From: an uncultured Pelagibacteraceae bacterium
GTDB taxonomy: Bacteria; Pseudomonadota; Alphaproteobacteria; Pelagibacterales; Pelagibacteraceae
Length of the DNA: 36,573 bases
Direction: 5' to 3'
Assembly (NCBI GenBank): GCA_902544135.1
Contig: CACCBF010000009.1
Span: 1 to 36,573 of the forward strand
Of this stretch, positions 7,780-16,918 are shown piece after piece. The position numbers were made by a program, and so were the translations under genes. Position 1 is the first letter of the stretch. Each line of letters opens with the position of its first letter. The notes under the pieces are model-generated. The model was not told the DNA's origin. It saw only the letters and a list, made by a program, of their open reading frames with translations, and ran no database searches.

Positions 7780-8340
7780 TTAATCTTTAATAACTTGCCA
7801 ATCGATTTCGATTTGCTTTACTACATTATTTAATCTTGCTGCATCTTCATCAACTTCTTGATTATTAATTGTTTTATTTTTATATTTTTTCATATAATTC
7901 TGGTCCAAAGAATACTTTACATTTTTAATTTTAAAATTGACTCCATTTATCAATCCTAAAGGTGTGTTTGCTGCTTTGTTTTTTTCCCATTTGATATTCA
8001 AATCTTTATCAAATAACTGCAATCCTAATATCGTTATTGGTCTTACATGAGTTGGATCTGAGATAAAATCATCATGCCTTGGATGTGGTACAATAATTTT
8101 TATCATAGAGTTATTACGACAAATTCTATAAAATTCTTTTATAATTGATAAAAATAATTCTGGTGACTGTCCAATATGCTCAAGCACATGGGATAACAAG
8201 ATTTCATCAACAGAATTATCTTTGAAAGGATAAGGAAAAATTTCTAAATCATGAACAACATCTGGTTTATAATAATCGTATTTATCCACATTCGTGAAGC
8301 CTTCCAATATTTTAGAACCTGATCCTAAATTTAATTTCAT
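7780..8340 (-). CDS. SAM-dependent methyltransferase, class I
   Basis: This 186-residue protein starts with a compact Rossmann methyltransferase core. Motif I is L-N-L-G-S-G-S near residue 3, an acidic residue follows in N-V-D-K-Y, and PYPFKDNSVDEILLSHVLEH near 57-75 matches the Methyltransf_11-type motif around the SAM pocket. The substrate is unknown; similar short methyltransferases often sit in surface polysaccharide or lipid pathways. It lies just downstream of the UbiH-type gene on the same strand (11-base gap), so they are probably cotranscribed. Confidence 0.85.
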   Translation of the reverse strand: MKLNLGSGSKILEGFTNVDKYDYYKPDVVHDLEIFPYPFKDNSVDEILLSHVLEHIGQSPELFLSIIKEFYRICRNNSMIKIIVPHPRHDDFISDPTHVRPITILGLQLFDKDLNIKWEKNKAANTPLGLINGVNFKIKNVKYSLDQNYMKKYKNKTINNQEVDEDAARLNNVVKQIEIDWQVIKD

Positions 8341-8351
8341 GACGATATAAA

Positions 8352-9422
8352 CTAAAATAAAAATCCGTTATCTGCAATTTTAATAAATCCTTTATTTAAA
8401 TACGAATTTTTTCCTAAAATTTTAACTGTTTTGCTAAAAATTTTACTTTTTGTTTTACTCTCAAAATTGAAGAACTCATAAATAAAATCAATTCCATTTG
8501 AAAAAATATAATTGACGTGTTTTGATTTTTTTTCAAATTCATCATTAACCGATTTATCTAAAGAAAGACCTAAATTTAATCTTTTCTGTATAATATCAGA
8601 AAAAATTTTAATATCTCTTAAAGTCATATTAAAACCTTGTCCAGCTAGTGGGTGGATCTTATGTAGTAAATCTCCAAAAGCTAAAATATTACCACGATAA
8701 TAATTTCTGAGACTAGACATTTGAAGTTCAAATCGTGAAGAATTATTTATATGCAAAATATTGTAGGATTTATTATAAAATCTAACTAAATCTTTTAAAT
8801 CAATTTTTTGATTTCCACTTACAGAATAAACTACAGAAGTTTCAGATTTAGAAATTGGTAAAAAGGCCAAAGGACCTCTCGATGTAAAAATTTGAATTGC
8901 TTTGTTATTACTGGTTTTTGAATGTCTAATAATTGTGGTATATGCATAATTATTGTAATTTTTAATGAGCCTTTTGGTGAAAAATTTTTTAGTTATAAAA
9001 TTTGAAAATTCACAATTAATTATTAAATCATAACTCTGAGTTAATATATTTTTATTTACTAAATTTTTTTTAAATTTACATAATTTTTCTTTTTTCAATT
9101 TTTTTGTTAAATGATTGATTAATTCATAATTTTTTATTACGGAAAAAAGCTTGTTACCATTATTTTGAAAATTCAATATTCTTTCATTGTCTAAATTTTC
9201 ACTATAAATTTCGATTTTATCGATATTCCATGATAATTTATTAATATCTAAAATTTCTTTGTTAAAAAATTCCAAATTAACTTTTGAAATTCCAATTGTG
9301 CGGTCGTAATTAGTTTTATTATCTCTATTATTAGAAATAATATCGACACATACGCCTTTATTAACTAAACTTTTGGCAAGTGTTAAGCTAGTTAATCCTT
9401 TACCTAAAATGCATACATTCAT
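8352..9422 (-). CDS. UbiH/COQ6-family FAD-dependent monooxygenase
   Basis: This is a flavin monooxygenase of the ubiquinone-hydroxylase family, likely hydroxylating the ring of a ubiquinone precursor. The N-terminus has the FAD-binding fold (ILGKGLTSLTLAKSLVNKG, a variant of GxGxxG). The C-terminal half has the diagnostic G-D-L-L-H-K-I-H-P-L-A-G-Q-G-F-N-M-T segment (bases around 8617-8672). I use the ATG at 9422, which puts the dinucleotide-binding strand at residue 2, instead of an in-frame start at 9446. About 356 residues, slightly short for the family. Which ring position it acts on cannot be decided. Confidence 0.88.
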   Translation of the reverse strand: MNVCILGKGLTSLTLAKSLVNKGVCVDIISNNRDNKTNYDRTIGISKVNLEFFNKEILDINKLSWNIDKIEIYSENLDNERILNFQNNGNKLFSVIKNYELINHLTKKLKKEKLCKFKKNLVNKNILTQSYDLIINCEFSNFITKKFFTKRLIKNYNNYAYTTIIRHSKTSNNKAIQIFTSRGPLAFLPISKSETSVVYSVSGNQKIDLKDLVRFYNKSYNILHINNSSRFELQMSSLRNYYRGNILAFGDLLHKIHPLAGQGFNMTLRDIKIFSDIIQKRLNLGLSLDKSVNDEFEKKSKHVNYIFSNGIDFIYEFFNFESKTKSKIFSKTVKILGKNSYLNKGFIKIADNGFLF

Positions 9423-9453
9423 AATAATTTTTAATTTTAACAACAAAAATTAG

Positions 9454-11580
9454 ATGATACAAAGACATATATTTGATTCATCTGATATGAATATAAAAAA
9501 ACTTGGCAATTCAATACTTATTTTCATTACTAAGAGATTAATAGAGATCGCTGGTATAATTGTTGGAATAATAGGTGTACTTCTTTTTTTGGCTCTGATA
9601 TCTTATTCACCCGAGGATCCAAATTTTATATTTCCTGAAAATTTAGAAATAAAAAATTTTCTAGGTTTTCAAGGAAGTTATACTTCAGATCTTTTTCTTC
9701 AGTCTGTAGGTCTCATTGCTTTTTTAATACCCATAACATTTGCTTTAACTGGAATTAACATTTTTAGAAAAAAAGAATTTTTTTTATTTATAGAAAACTT
9801 ATTTTTTATACTTATTTATTCTGTCATCGGTTCTCTTTTTTTTGGCTATTTTTACACTGACTCATTTAATCTTTATATTAACGGGAATGGTGGTTTTATA
9901 GGTAAATACCTCAATGATACTTTTTTAAGTTCATTCATAAGTTCAAATGAGATAATTTCTTACTATGTGTTAATTCTAGTCATCTCTATTTTGTTTTTGA
10001 TAAGTGTTAACTTTAATTTTGGGGCGTCTTTTAGAATTATTAAAAAAATTTTAAATGCTCTATTTAATAAAAAAGAAAAAAATTATACTAACAAAAATGA
10101 GATCATCAAAGAATATATACCACAAGATGAAATCAAAGATTTAATTCAAGAGGATTTACCATTTATAAAAGCTGAGAATAGTGTTTTGAAGGATAAAAAT
10201 AAGTACAAATTACCCTCTTTAGAATTACTAAAAACACCCTCAAAAAACGAGAGAAATAAATTGGAAAATAATGAAAATAAAGATCCAACCTTCATAGAGA
10301 AAATACTTTTAGACTTTGGTGTGAATGGAAAAATTAAAAAAATTAGTCATGGACCTGTGGTTACCCTAAATGAGTTTGAGCCAGCTGCAGGGATTAAGGT
10401 TTCAAAAATAGTTAATCTTTCAGATGATATTGCAAGAAATACAAGCTCAGAATCTGCAAGGATATCAACTATTCCTGGAAGCAATACAATTGGTATTGAG
10501 TTACCAAATATACAAAGAGAAAATGTTTATTTAAGTGAAATTCTAAATAACCCAGATTTTAAAAAAAAAGATATAAAATTACCAATAGCATTAGGTAAAA
10601 ATATTTCTGGAGAACCAATAGTGAGAGACTTAACGTCAATGCCTCACTTATTAATTGCTGGTACCACAGGATCAGGAAAATCAGTTTGTATAAATACAAT
10701 TATTCTCTCATTACTTTACCGACATCACCCTGACAAATGTAAGTTTATTTTAATTGATCCAAAAATGCTTGAGTTATCTACTTATGAAGGTGTACCACAT
10801 TTACTTTGCCCCGTAATTACTGAAGCAAAAAAAGCAGCTTCAGTTTTGGGTTGGGTAGTCAAAGAGATGGAAAGTAGATACAGATTGATGACCAAAGAAG
10901 GTGTAAGAAATATTGGTGGTTATAACTTAAAACATAAACTTCCAATGCCCTATATAGTAGTAGTTGTAGATGAGATGTCTGATTTAATGTTAGTTGCTGG
11001 AAAAGAAATAGAGAATTACATACAAAAATTATCACAAATGGCCAGAGCAGCAGGAATACACATAATAATGGCGACTCAAAGACCTAGTGTTGATGTTATA
11101 ACGGGTACTATTAAAGCAAATTTTCCAACTCGTATATCATTTCAAGTAACTTCAAAAATTGATAGTAGAACTATTTTAGGTGAGCAAGGTGCTGAGCAAT
11201 TATTAGGAAAGGGAGACATGCTTTTTATGTCATCCGCAAATAGAGTGGTAAGAATTCACGCACCATACGTATCTGAAAATGAAATTGAAAAAATTAATAA
11301 TCACCTTAGATCTCAAGCTGAACCTGATTATATTGATGAAATTTTAGATTTTGTTGACGAGAAGGAAATGATTGAAAATTCAAAAAATCAAGGTGATAAA
11401 GATGAATTATATAGCGATGCAATAGAAATTATCAAATCAGAAGGGAAAGCCTCAACATCTTTTTTGCAGAGGAAATTACAAATCGGATACAATAGAGCGG
11501 CAAGAATTATTGATATGATGGAGGCAGAAGGAGTTGTGAGTAAAGCTAACCATGTTGGAAAACGTGATGTTCTAAAATGA
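9454..11580 (+). CDS. ftsK: DNA translocase FtsK
   Basis: FtsK anchors at the division septum and pumps chromosome ends apart. The 708-residue protein has four N-terminal membrane helices (about 28-50, 72-96, 105-130 and 160-185) and a short charged linker. The motor follows, with Walker A G-T-T-G-S-G-K-S near residue 405 and Walker B V-V-V-V-D-E-M near 500. The C-terminal gamma winged-helix domain (DNA-sequence reading) includes STSFLQRKLQIGYNRAARI. The linker is far shorter than in E. coli FtsK, in keeping with a streamlined genome. An in-frame ATG at 9487 is an alternative start. It overlaps lolA by 4 bases (ATGA). Confidence 0.97.
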   Translation: MIQRHIFDSSDMNIKKLGNSILIFITKRLIEIAGIIVGIIGVLLFLALISYSPEDPNFIFPENLEIKNFLGFQGSYTSDLFLQSVGLIAFLIPITFALTGINIFRKKEFFLFIENLFFILIYSVIGSLFFGYFYTDSFNLYINGNGGFIGKYLNDTFLSSFISSNEIISYYVLILVISILFLISVNFNFGASFRIIKKILNALFNKKEKNYTNKNEIIKEYIPQDEIKDLIQEDLPFIKAENSVLKDKNKYKLPSLELLKTPSKNERNKLENNENKDPTFIEKILLDFGVNGKIKKISHGPVVTLNEFEPAAGIKVSKIVNLSDDIARNTSSESARISTIPGSNTIGIELPNIQRENVYLSEILNNPDFKKKDIKLPIALGKNISGEPIVRDLTSMPHLLIAGTTGSGKSVCINTIILSLLYRHHPDKCKFILIDPKMLELSTYEGVPHLLCPVITEAKKAASVLGWVVKEMESRYRLMTKEGVRNIGGYNLKHKLPMPYIVVVVDEMSDLMLVAGKEIENYIQKLSQMARAAGIHIIMATQRPSVDVITGTIKANFPTRISFQVTSKIDSRTILGEQGAEQLLGKGDMLFMSSANRVVRIHAPYVSENEIEKINNHLRSQAEPDYIDEILDFVDEKEMIENSKNQGDKDELYSDAIEIIKSEGKASTSFLQRKLQIGYNRAARIIDMMEAEGVVSKANHVGKRDVLK

Positions 11581-12134
11581 AAAAGTCTTTTGTTATAATA
11601 TTTTTTTTTTTTTTAATAAGTGAAAGCTTTGCTTCAATTAAAAGTAATATAATTAAGAAACTTAATTATATTGAAAATATATCATTTAATTTTGAACAAA
11701 ACATAAATGATAAAATTGAAAAAGGTAATTGCATATTACAATACCCTAAAAAAATTTTTTGCAGATATGATTTAAATAATAAAAAAATTTTAGTCTCAAA
11801 TGGTACATCGATTGTTATTAAGACTATTTCAAGCTATTATATATATCCTCTTAAAAAAACCCCACTAGATCTTGTATTAGATAAGAATTTTCTGTTAGAT
11901 GAGATTAGTAAATCAGAAAGTTATTATTCAGATAAAAATATAATAGCTTTTAAATTTTTTAAAGATGAGAACGAAATAATCCTTTTTTTTGATAAAAAAA
12001 CATTAAATTTAAAAGGATGGCAAACAATAGATTTGTACCAAAATCTTAATATTGTTTATTTGTCATCTATTTTGATTAATCAGAAAATTGAAAAAAAAAA
12101 ATTTGAGTTACCAAGTTCTAATTTAAAAAATTAA
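11577..12134 (+). CDS. lolA: Outer-membrane lipoprotein carrier protein LolA
   Basis: LolA is the periplasmic chaperone that takes lipoproteins from the LolCDE ABC complex to the outer membrane. The 185-residue protein starts with a signal peptide (K-K-S, a long hydrophobic run rich in F/I and S-E-S-F-A-S). The mature part has LolA-like features: NISFNFEQNI, KGNCILQYPKKIFCRYD, and the YYIYPLKKTPLDLVLDK segment. The ATGA overlap with ftsK repeats the ftsK-lolA order of other alphaproteobacteria and supports the call, which by sequence alone would be moderate. Confidence 0.88.
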   Translation: MKKSFVIIFFFFLISESFASIKSNIIKKLNYIENISFNFEQNINDKIEKGNCILQYPKKIFCRYDLNNKKILVSNGTSIVIKTISSYYIYPLKKTPLDLVLDKNFLLDEISKSESYYSDKNIIAFKFFKDENEIILFFDKKTLNLKGWQTIDLYQNLNIVYLSSILINQKIEKKKFELPSSNLKN

Positions 12135-12140
12135 TAATAT

Positions 12141-12644
12141 TTAAATTTGTACTGTTTCTGTCATAAAAACCTTCATTCCTCTTGATAAATAATTGTTTAA
12201 AGCATTTTTATGATCTAAAGAACAAGTGTGTACCCATACTCTTTTAGGTTTTTGTAAAAAAGACTTTTTAATTGCAATAGATAATAAAAAAGATCCTAGT
12301 TTTTTGTTGTGATATTCCTCTAATAATCCAAGGTAGGCTATTTCAACCTCATTTTCATTTCGATGAAATATTAACTCAAAATAACCAGCAAGATCATTTT
12401 TATTTTTTAAGATATAGGTTTTAAGATTTTTATTTGTAGTATAATCGATCCACTGATTATCATTCCATAATAATCTATCAGTCCAACGATGATTTTTTCC
12501 TATACATTTATAAAAAAACCTATTTATTTGAAAGTTCGGTGGATTAATTAGTTCTATCTTAAATTCCTTTGGTATGATTTTTACATCAATTAAGTCATCA
12601 ATTGAATTAATTTCCAAATAATTTCTTTTAACTTTTAAACTCAT
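12141..12644 (-). CDS. GNAT-family acetyltransferase
   Basis: The 167-residue protein has the acetyl-CoA-binding region of the GNAT fold: E-I-A-Y-L-G-L-L-E-E-Y-H-N-K-K-L-G-S-F-L-L near residues 105-125, followed by a C-terminal strand and helix (VHTCSLDHKNALNNYLSRG). Acceptor substrate is unknown. It overlaps the HIT gene by 4 bases and ends 6 bases from the convergent lolA stop. Confidence 0.86.
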   Translation of the reverse strand: MSLKVKRNYLEINSIDDLIDVKIIPKEFKIELINPPNFQINRFFYKCIGKNHRWTDRLLWNDNQWIDYTTNKNLKTYILKNKNDLAGYFELIFHRNENEVEIAYLGLLEEYHNKKLGSFLLSIAIKKSFLQKPKRVWVHTCSLDHKNALNNYLSRGMKVFMTETVQI

Positions 12645-13006
12645 TGAACCATTTTTCCCACCTTCTCACCTCCAAATAAATGAAAGTGTAAATGTGGCAC
12701 CTCTTGTCCACCATGCTCACTTATATTAGCTAGTGCTCTGTAACCTTTTCCAATGTCAACTGATATATTTAATTTTTTAGCGACTATATTGATGCCTTTT
12801 ATAAGACCTACAATTTCATCATTGGAGGCATTAATGGCAAAATCGTCTAAATCAACATATTTTCCTTTTGGTATTACAAGTGCATGAATTTTCTTTTGGG
12901 GATTTATATCATAAAAAGATAAGACAAAATCATCCTCATAAATTTTTTTGCATGGTATTTCTTCTCTTAAAATTTTTGCAAAAATATTATTGTTATCATA
13001 AGCCAT
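12641..13006 (-). CDS. HIT-family nucleotide-binding hydrolase (HinT-like)
   Basis: This 121-residue protein carries the histidine-triad motif H-L-H-F-H-L-F near residues 104-110, preceded by G-G-Q-E-V-P, and the N-terminal I-F-A-K-I-L-R-E-E-I-P-C-K-K-I-Y-E typical of HinT. HinT proteins hydrolyse nucleoside phosphoramidates such as AMP-lysine; the physiological substrate is unclear. It overlaps both neighbours by 1-4 bases in the his-associated minus-strand run. Confidence 0.94.
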   Translation of the reverse strand: MAYDNNNIFAKILREEIPCKKIYEDDFVLSFYDINPQKKIHALVIPKGKYVDLDDFAINASNDEIVGLIKGINIVAKKLNISVDIGKGYRALANISEHGGQEVPHLHFHLFGGEKVGKMVQ

Positions 13007-13347
13007 TAAAAAACCTCTAGTTCTTCATTTATGCTAGTAATTTTCCCACCCTTTAAATTAGCATCAACGACTGCACATTCATAATAAGCAAAAGATGTTT
13101 CCTCAGCAATTTGCTTCATTTCCAAACATTTAGACTTATTTTTCACAAATAAATGCTCATTTAATTTTGGAGGATCACCTAAATACATCATAAGAGCTAT
13201 CACTTCTCCTTGTCTTTCAAAATCTGCTGATTCCTCAAGTTCAACGATTCTGTCAGAAACTCCTATTTCAAAATCTGTAAAAGCTACATAACCTTTATAA
13301 AAAACAAAACCCAGTATTAAAAAAAATATAATCTTAATTTTACTCAT
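13006..13347 (-). CDS. Small membrane-anchored or secreted protein of unknown function
   Basis: I do not recognise a family. The 113-residue protein has one N-terminal hydrophobic segment (about residues 4-20, I-K-I-I-F-F-L-I-L-G-F-V-F-Y) that could be a signal anchor, so the rest would be periplasmic. The mature part has exactly two cysteines, in K-C-L-E-M-K and Y-Y-E-C-A-V-V, which could form a disulfide. The C-terminus (V-D-A-N-L-K-G-G-K-I-T-S-I) is a beta-like run. It sits between hisE and the HIT gene with overlaps of 8 and 1 bases. A role in histidine synthesis is not indicated. Confidence 0.75.
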   Translation of the reverse strand: MSKIKIIFFLILGFVFYKGYVAFTDFEIGVSDRIVELEESADFERQGEVIALMMYLGDPPKLNEHLFVKNKSKCLEMKQIAEETSFAYYECAVVDANLKGGKITSINEELEVF

Positions 13348-13621
13348 TAGATTTTTTTCTTTTTTTTAACTCTTCTTCAATATCCTCAATCTTGATATTA
13401 TGTGCCTCAAGATAAATTATCAAATGATAAAATACGTCGGCGGCTTCATGAATTTTATTAGTGTCCTTATCTACTGCTTCAATCAACTCATTTATTTCCT
13501 CTAAAACTTTTGATTTGCTTAGCGATTTATCTGATAATAATCTGTTGGTATAAGATCCATCGACTGGTCTTTCTTTTCTTTCACGGGCTAGTTTAAATAA
13601 GTTTTCTAGAGTACTTAGCAT
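13340..13621 (-). CDS. hisE: Phosphoribosyl-ATP pyrophosphatase
   Basis: HisE converts phosphoribosyl-ATP to phosphoribosyl-AMP, the second step of histidine synthesis. The 93-residue protein has the helical MazG-like core with E-E-I-N-E-L-I-E-A and E-A-A-D-V-F-Y-H-L-I-I-Y-L, carrying the acidic metal-binding residues. It is the stand-alone form, unlike the HisI-HisE fusion of enterics. It lies 1 base downstream of hisF in the his run, and its 3' end overlaps the following small gene by 8 bases. Confidence 0.95.
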   Translation of the reverse strand: MLSTLENLFKLARERKERPVDGSYTNRLLSDKSLSKSKVLEEINELIEAVDKDTNKIHEAADVFYHLIIYLEAHNIKIEDIEEELKKRKKSNE

Positions 13622-13622
13622 A

Positions 13623-14378
13623 CTAAATTCTAACAGGAATTCCTTTTGAGTCCAAATATTCCTTGGCTTCTTTCACTGAATATTTTCCATAGTGAAAAAT
13701 TGATGCTGCCAAAACTGCACTTGCATTTCCAAGTTTTATACCATCAACTAAATGATCTAAATTCCCAACACCTCCAGATGCTATTAAAGGAATATTTACT
13801 TTTGATGCAATTTTATTCATTAAATCGACGTCATAACCTATTTGTGTTCCATCTCTATCCATTGATGTTACAAGTAATTCTCCTGCCCCACTATCTTCCA
13901 TTTTTTTGGCATACTCTAACGCATCAATTCCACTATTATTTCTTCCCCCATGTGTAAAGACTTCCCACTTATTTCCATTTTTTTTTGCATCAATAGCTAC
14001 AACAACGCATTGTGAGCCAAACTTTTTTGAACTATCTAAAACAACTTTTGGATTTTCAACAGCTGAGGTATTAATAGATACTTTATCTGCACCACAATTT
14101 AATAATTTATTGATATCATCTATACTTCTCACTCCTCCACCAACAGTTAGAGGGACAAAACATTTTTTTGATGTTCTCTCAACCACATCATAAATTGTAT
14201 CTCTATTTTCATTTGATGCTGTAATATCTAAAAAACATATTTCATCTGCTCCACCGTCACTATAAATTTTTGCTTGTTCAACAGGATCTCCAGCATCCTT
14301 TAAATCTACAAAGTTTATACCTTTTACAACGCGCCCATTCTTTACATCTAAACAGGGAATTATTCTGTTTTTAAGCAT
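13623..14378 (-). CDS. hisF: Imidazole glycerol phosphate synthase, cyclase subunit
   Basis: HisF forms the synthase with HisH, using ammonia from HisH to turn PRFAR into imidazole glycerol phosphate and AICAR. The 251-residue barrel has [19 protein letters not shown] at the start (catalytic D11-type residue), [11 protein letters not shown] near residue 75, and [10 protein letters not shown] near 175 (second catalytic Asp). The 8-base overlap with hisA and the adjacent hisH indicate coupled translation. The AICAR by-product feeds purH, also in this window. Confidence 0.98.
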   Translation of the reverse strand: MLKNRIIPCLDVKNGRVVKGINFVDLKDAGDPVEQAKIYSDGGADEICFLDITASNENRDTIYDVVERTSKKCFVPLTVGGGVRSIDDINKLLNCGADKVSINTSAVENPKVVLDSSKKFGSQCVVVAIDAKKNGNKWEVFTHGGRNNSGIDALEYAKKMEDSGAGELLVTSMDRDGTQIGYDVDLMNKIASKVNIPLIASGGVGNLDHLVDGIKLGNASAVLAASIFHYGKYSVKEAKEYLDSKGIPVRI

Positions 14379-15087
14379 CTTCTTTTACCAATTCATCCAA
14401 TTTAATATCACCATCATAGATGGCTTTACCAACAATTATACCTTCAATATTATTTAAACTCTTTGCTTTTTTTACATCATCTATAGATGAAACACCTCCA
14501 GATATAATTACAGGGCAATTTGATATTTCAGCAACTTTAGATGTTTCCTCAAAATTTGGACTTTGCTTCATACCATCCCTATTAATATCAGTATAAATCA
14601 ATCTACTAACACCATAGTTGTTAACCTCTTTTAAATAGTCTAAAGACAGTTGATTAGAGTTTTCTTTCCATCCAGACACTAACAAATAACCATCTCTTGC
14701 ATCTAAACCTAGAGCAATTTTGTTTGGAAATTTTTTACATGCATCTTTTAAAAAATTTTTATCTTTGATAGCAGCGCTTCCTAAAATTACTTTTTCAACA
14801 CCACCATCAATATATTTTTTAATACCATCAATGTTTCTAATTCCTCCACCTACCTCAACTTTTAATTTAAATTTACCAACTATATCCTTAATAATATCTA
14901 AATTTACTGTTTCCCCAGTTAAAGCACCATCTAAATCAACTATGTGTAAATTTTTAAATCCATGATCTTTATATTTTCCAGCTTGTTCGACCGGAGAAAT
15001 TTTATAGTCTGTTTTATTAGCAAAATCTCCTTTTAATAACCTCACGCATTTTTTATCTTTAATATCTATTGCTGGAAATATTTTCAT
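14371..15087 (-). CDS. hisA: ProFAR isomerase
   Basis: HisA opens the ribose of ProFAR by an Amadori rearrangement. The 238-residue protein is a half-barrel repeat relative of HisF, with I-F-P-A-I-D-I-K at the N-terminus (catalytic Asp), V-E-V-G-G-G-I-R-N near residue 77, Y-T-D-I-N-R-D-G-M near 165 (second catalytic Asp) and V-I-I-S-G-G-V-S-S near 195. It directly abuts hisH upstream and overlaps hisF downstream. Confidence 0.98.
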   Translation of the reverse strand: MKIFPAIDIKDKKCVRLLKGDFANKTDYKISPVEQAGKYKDHGFKNLHIVDLDGALTGETVNLDIIKDIVGKFKLKVEVGGGIRNIDGIKKYIDGGVEKVILGSAAIKDKNFLKDACKKFPNKIALGLDARDGYLLVSGWKENSNQLSLDYLKEVNNYGVSRLIYTDINRDGMKQSPNFEETSKVAEISNCPVIISGGVSSIDDVKKAKSLNNIEGIIVGKAIYDGDIKLDELVKEDA

Positions 15088-15714
15088 TTACAAATTTATA
15101 AAGTTATTAATTATTTTAAGACCCATCTTATCACTCTTTTCTGGGTGAAATTGAGTTCCAAAAATATTTTCTTTTTCAACAGAGCAAACAATTTTAGAAG
15201 AATAATCTGTTAAGGAAGAAATCACTGTTTTATCCTTAGGAATGAATTCATAACTGTGAACAAAATACATATGAGAATTATTTTCTATATTCTGAAAAAT
15301 TTTGCTATCCTTAACAATATTAATTTGGTTCCAGCCTATGTGAGGAAGTTTATATTTTCCTTTTTGATTATCTATTTTTGAGACTTTACCTGGAATCCAA
15401 CCTAAGCCTTTTGTTTCAGTTTCTTCGTAACCAACTTCAGCGAACATTTGTAAACCAACACAAATACCGAGAAGAGGTTTTTTATTACTTATTACAAATT
15501 CGTTAAGTGTATCAGTAAGACCTTCAATTTTATTTAAAGCATCGATACAGCTTTTAAATGAGCCCTGCCCAGGCAAAACTACTTTATCACTCGATTTAAT
15601 CTTGATTAAATCTGAAGTAACTTCGATATTTACTCTGTCTTTAGCAACTTCTTCGAATGAATTTATCACTGAGCTTATGTTGCCCGAGTTATAATCGACA
15701 ATTGTAACTTTCAT
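15088..15714 (-). CDS. hisH: Imidazole glycerol phosphate synthase, glutamine amidotransferase subunit
   Basis: HisH hydrolyses glutamine and channels ammonia to HisF. This class I amidotransferase of 208 residues has the nucleophile motif L-L-G-I-C-V-G-L-Q near residues 81-89, the V-L-P-G-Q-G-S-F oxyanion-region strand and the F-G-T-Q-F-H-P-E-K-S His-Glu pair near 188-197. It lies 5 bases from hisB and abuts hisA. Confidence 0.98.
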   Translation of the reverse strand: MKVTIVDYNSGNISSVINSFEEVAKDRVNIEVTSDLIKIKSSDKVVLPGQGSFKSCIDALNKIEGLTDTLNEFVISNKKPLLGICVGLQMFAEVGYEETETKGLGWIPGKVSKIDNQKGKYKLPHIGWNQINIVKDSKIFQNIENNSHMYFVHSYEFIPKDKTVISSLTDYSSKIVCSVEKENIFGTQFHPEKSDKMGLKIINNFINL

Positions 15715-15719
15715 TAACC

Positions 15720-16310
15720 TTATAAAGAACCTTTAGTAGAAGGAATTGATTTTTTATTCCTAGGATCTATCTCTAAAGCAGCACGTAACGATCTTGCTAA
15801 CCCTTTGAAGCAAGACTCTATTATATGATGACTGTTATCACCATAAATATTTTCGATGTGTAAAGTAATTCCAGCAGCTTGTGAAAATGCTTGAAACCAT
15901 TCTTTAAAAAGTTCAGTATCCATCTCACCTAGTTTTTCTACTTTAAGATTAACATTCCAAATTAAGTACGGTCTATTAGAAATATCTAGAGCTACACGTG
16001 ATAAAGTTTCATCCATAGGTATCATCGCATGAGCATATCTTCTAATGCCAACAGATTTTTTCAAAGCTTTCTTTAGAGCCTCACCTATCGCAATACCAGT
16101 ATCTTCAGTAGTGTGGTGTAGATCTATGTGAGTATCCCCTTTGGCTTTAATATTCATATCAATAGAGGAATGTTTAGATAACTGTTCTAACATGTGATTT
16201 AAAAAACCTATTCCCGTATCAATTTTATATTTACCTTTGCCATCAATATTCAAATCAACACTGATGCTGGTCTCTTTGGTTTTTCGACTAATTTTGCCTT
16301 TACGCTTCAT
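15720..16310 (-). CDS. hisB: Imidazoleglycerol-phosphate dehydratase
   Basis: This monofunctional 196-residue enzyme removes water from imidazole glycerol phosphate. Both manganese-binding halves are visible: [10 protein letters not shown] near residue 59-68 and [13 protein letters not shown] near 156-168, plus the [13 protein letters not shown] region. I use the ATG at 16310 ([16 protein letters not shown]), which matches the usual N-terminus; an upstream in-frame ATG at 16331 would add seven residues and is less likely. It leads the his run, with its promoter shared with hslV. Confidence 0.96.
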   Translation of the reverse strand: MKRKGKISRKTKETSISVDLNIDGKGKYKIDTGIGFLNHMLEQLSKHSSIDMNIKAKGDTHIDLHHTTEDTGIAIGEALKKALKKSVGIRRYAHAMIPMDETLSRVALDISNRPYLIWNVNLKVEKLGEMDTELFKEWFQAFSQAAGITLHIENIYGDNSHHIIESCFKGLARSLRAALEIDPRNKKSIPSTKGSL

Positions 16311-16350
16311 AACTAAAAAAGAGGTATACATATATTATTCAATTATGGCA

Positions 16351-16380
16351 ATAATACTAACCCTGGGCTTGAAGTATCAA
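16351..16380 (-). promoter_or_regulatory. Probable sigma-70 promoter of the his cluster
   Basis: On the minus strand TTGATA (16375-16380) is 18 bases from TATTAT (16351-16356), each 5 of 6 consensus. The start would be near 16344, giving a leader of about 34 bases to hisB. Its -35 overlaps the hslV -35 on the other strand. Confidence 0.6.
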
Positions 16381-16395
16381 AATTAGTATCCATTT
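16368..16395 (+). promoter_or_regulatory. Heat-shock (RpoH)-like promoter of hslVU
   Basis: CTTGAA at 16368-16373, followed after 15 bases by TCCATTT at 16389-16395, resembles the RpoH pattern of CTTGAA and CCCCATNT boxes. The predicted start is close to 16402, at the hslV ATG, so the mRNA may be leaderless. hslVU is a classic heat-shock operon, which supports the reading. Confidence 0.55.
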
Positions 16396-16402
16396 ATAAG
16401 CT

Positions 16403-16918
16403 ATGACAACAATAGTATTAGTTAGAAAAAACAAAGAAGTTGTAGTTGCAGGTGATGGACAGGTGAGTATGGGAAATACCGTTGTGAAAAGCACTGCCTC
16501 AAAAGTTAGAAAAATTGATAAAAGAGGTGTCGTAGCAGGATTTGCAGGATCCACAGCAGATGCCTTAACTTTATTTGAAAGACTAGAAGCAAAATTAGAG
16601 AAACACGCAGGAAATTTATCTAGAGCAGCAGTAGAATTAGCAAAAGATTGGCGAACAGACAAATATTTAAGAAGACTCGAAGCTTTAATGGCAATAGGTG
16701 ATAAAGAAAACAGTTATATAATTTCAGGCACAGGAGATGTATTAGAGCCCGAAGGGGATGTAATTGGAATCGGTTCAGGTGGAAATTATGCACTTGCAGC
16801 GGGGAAGGTTTTAATTGGAACAGAAATGAGCGCTGAACAAGTTGCAAAAAAAGCAATTGAAGTTGCTGCTGAAATTTGTGTTTTTACTAACGACAATATT
16901 AAAATTGAAAAAATATGA
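16403..16918 (+). CDS. hslV: ATP-dependent protease HslVU, peptidase subunit
   Basis: HslV is the proteasome-like threonine peptidase that forms stacked hexamers capped by HslU. The 171-residue protein begins M-T-T-I-V, exposing the catalytic threonine after Met removal. It has [32 protein letters not shown] and [10 protein letters not shown] as in the family. No Shine-Dalgarno sequence precedes the ATG. Its last bases overlap the hslU start (ATGA). Confidence 0.98.
   Translation: MTTIVLVRKNKEVVVAGDGQVSMGNTVVKSTASKVRKIDKRGVVAGFAGSTADALTLFERLEAKLEKHAGNLSRAAVELAKDWRTDKYLRRLEALMAIGDKENSYIISGTGDVLEPEGDVIGIGSGGNYALAAGKVLIGTEMSAEQVAKKAIEVAAEICVFTNDNIKIEKI

Noticed and set aside
13646..14965. Open frames on the + strand opposite hisF and hisA
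   Set aside because: They are antisense shadows with unusual Leu/Phe/Pro-rich composition; the minus-strand his genes are unambiguous.
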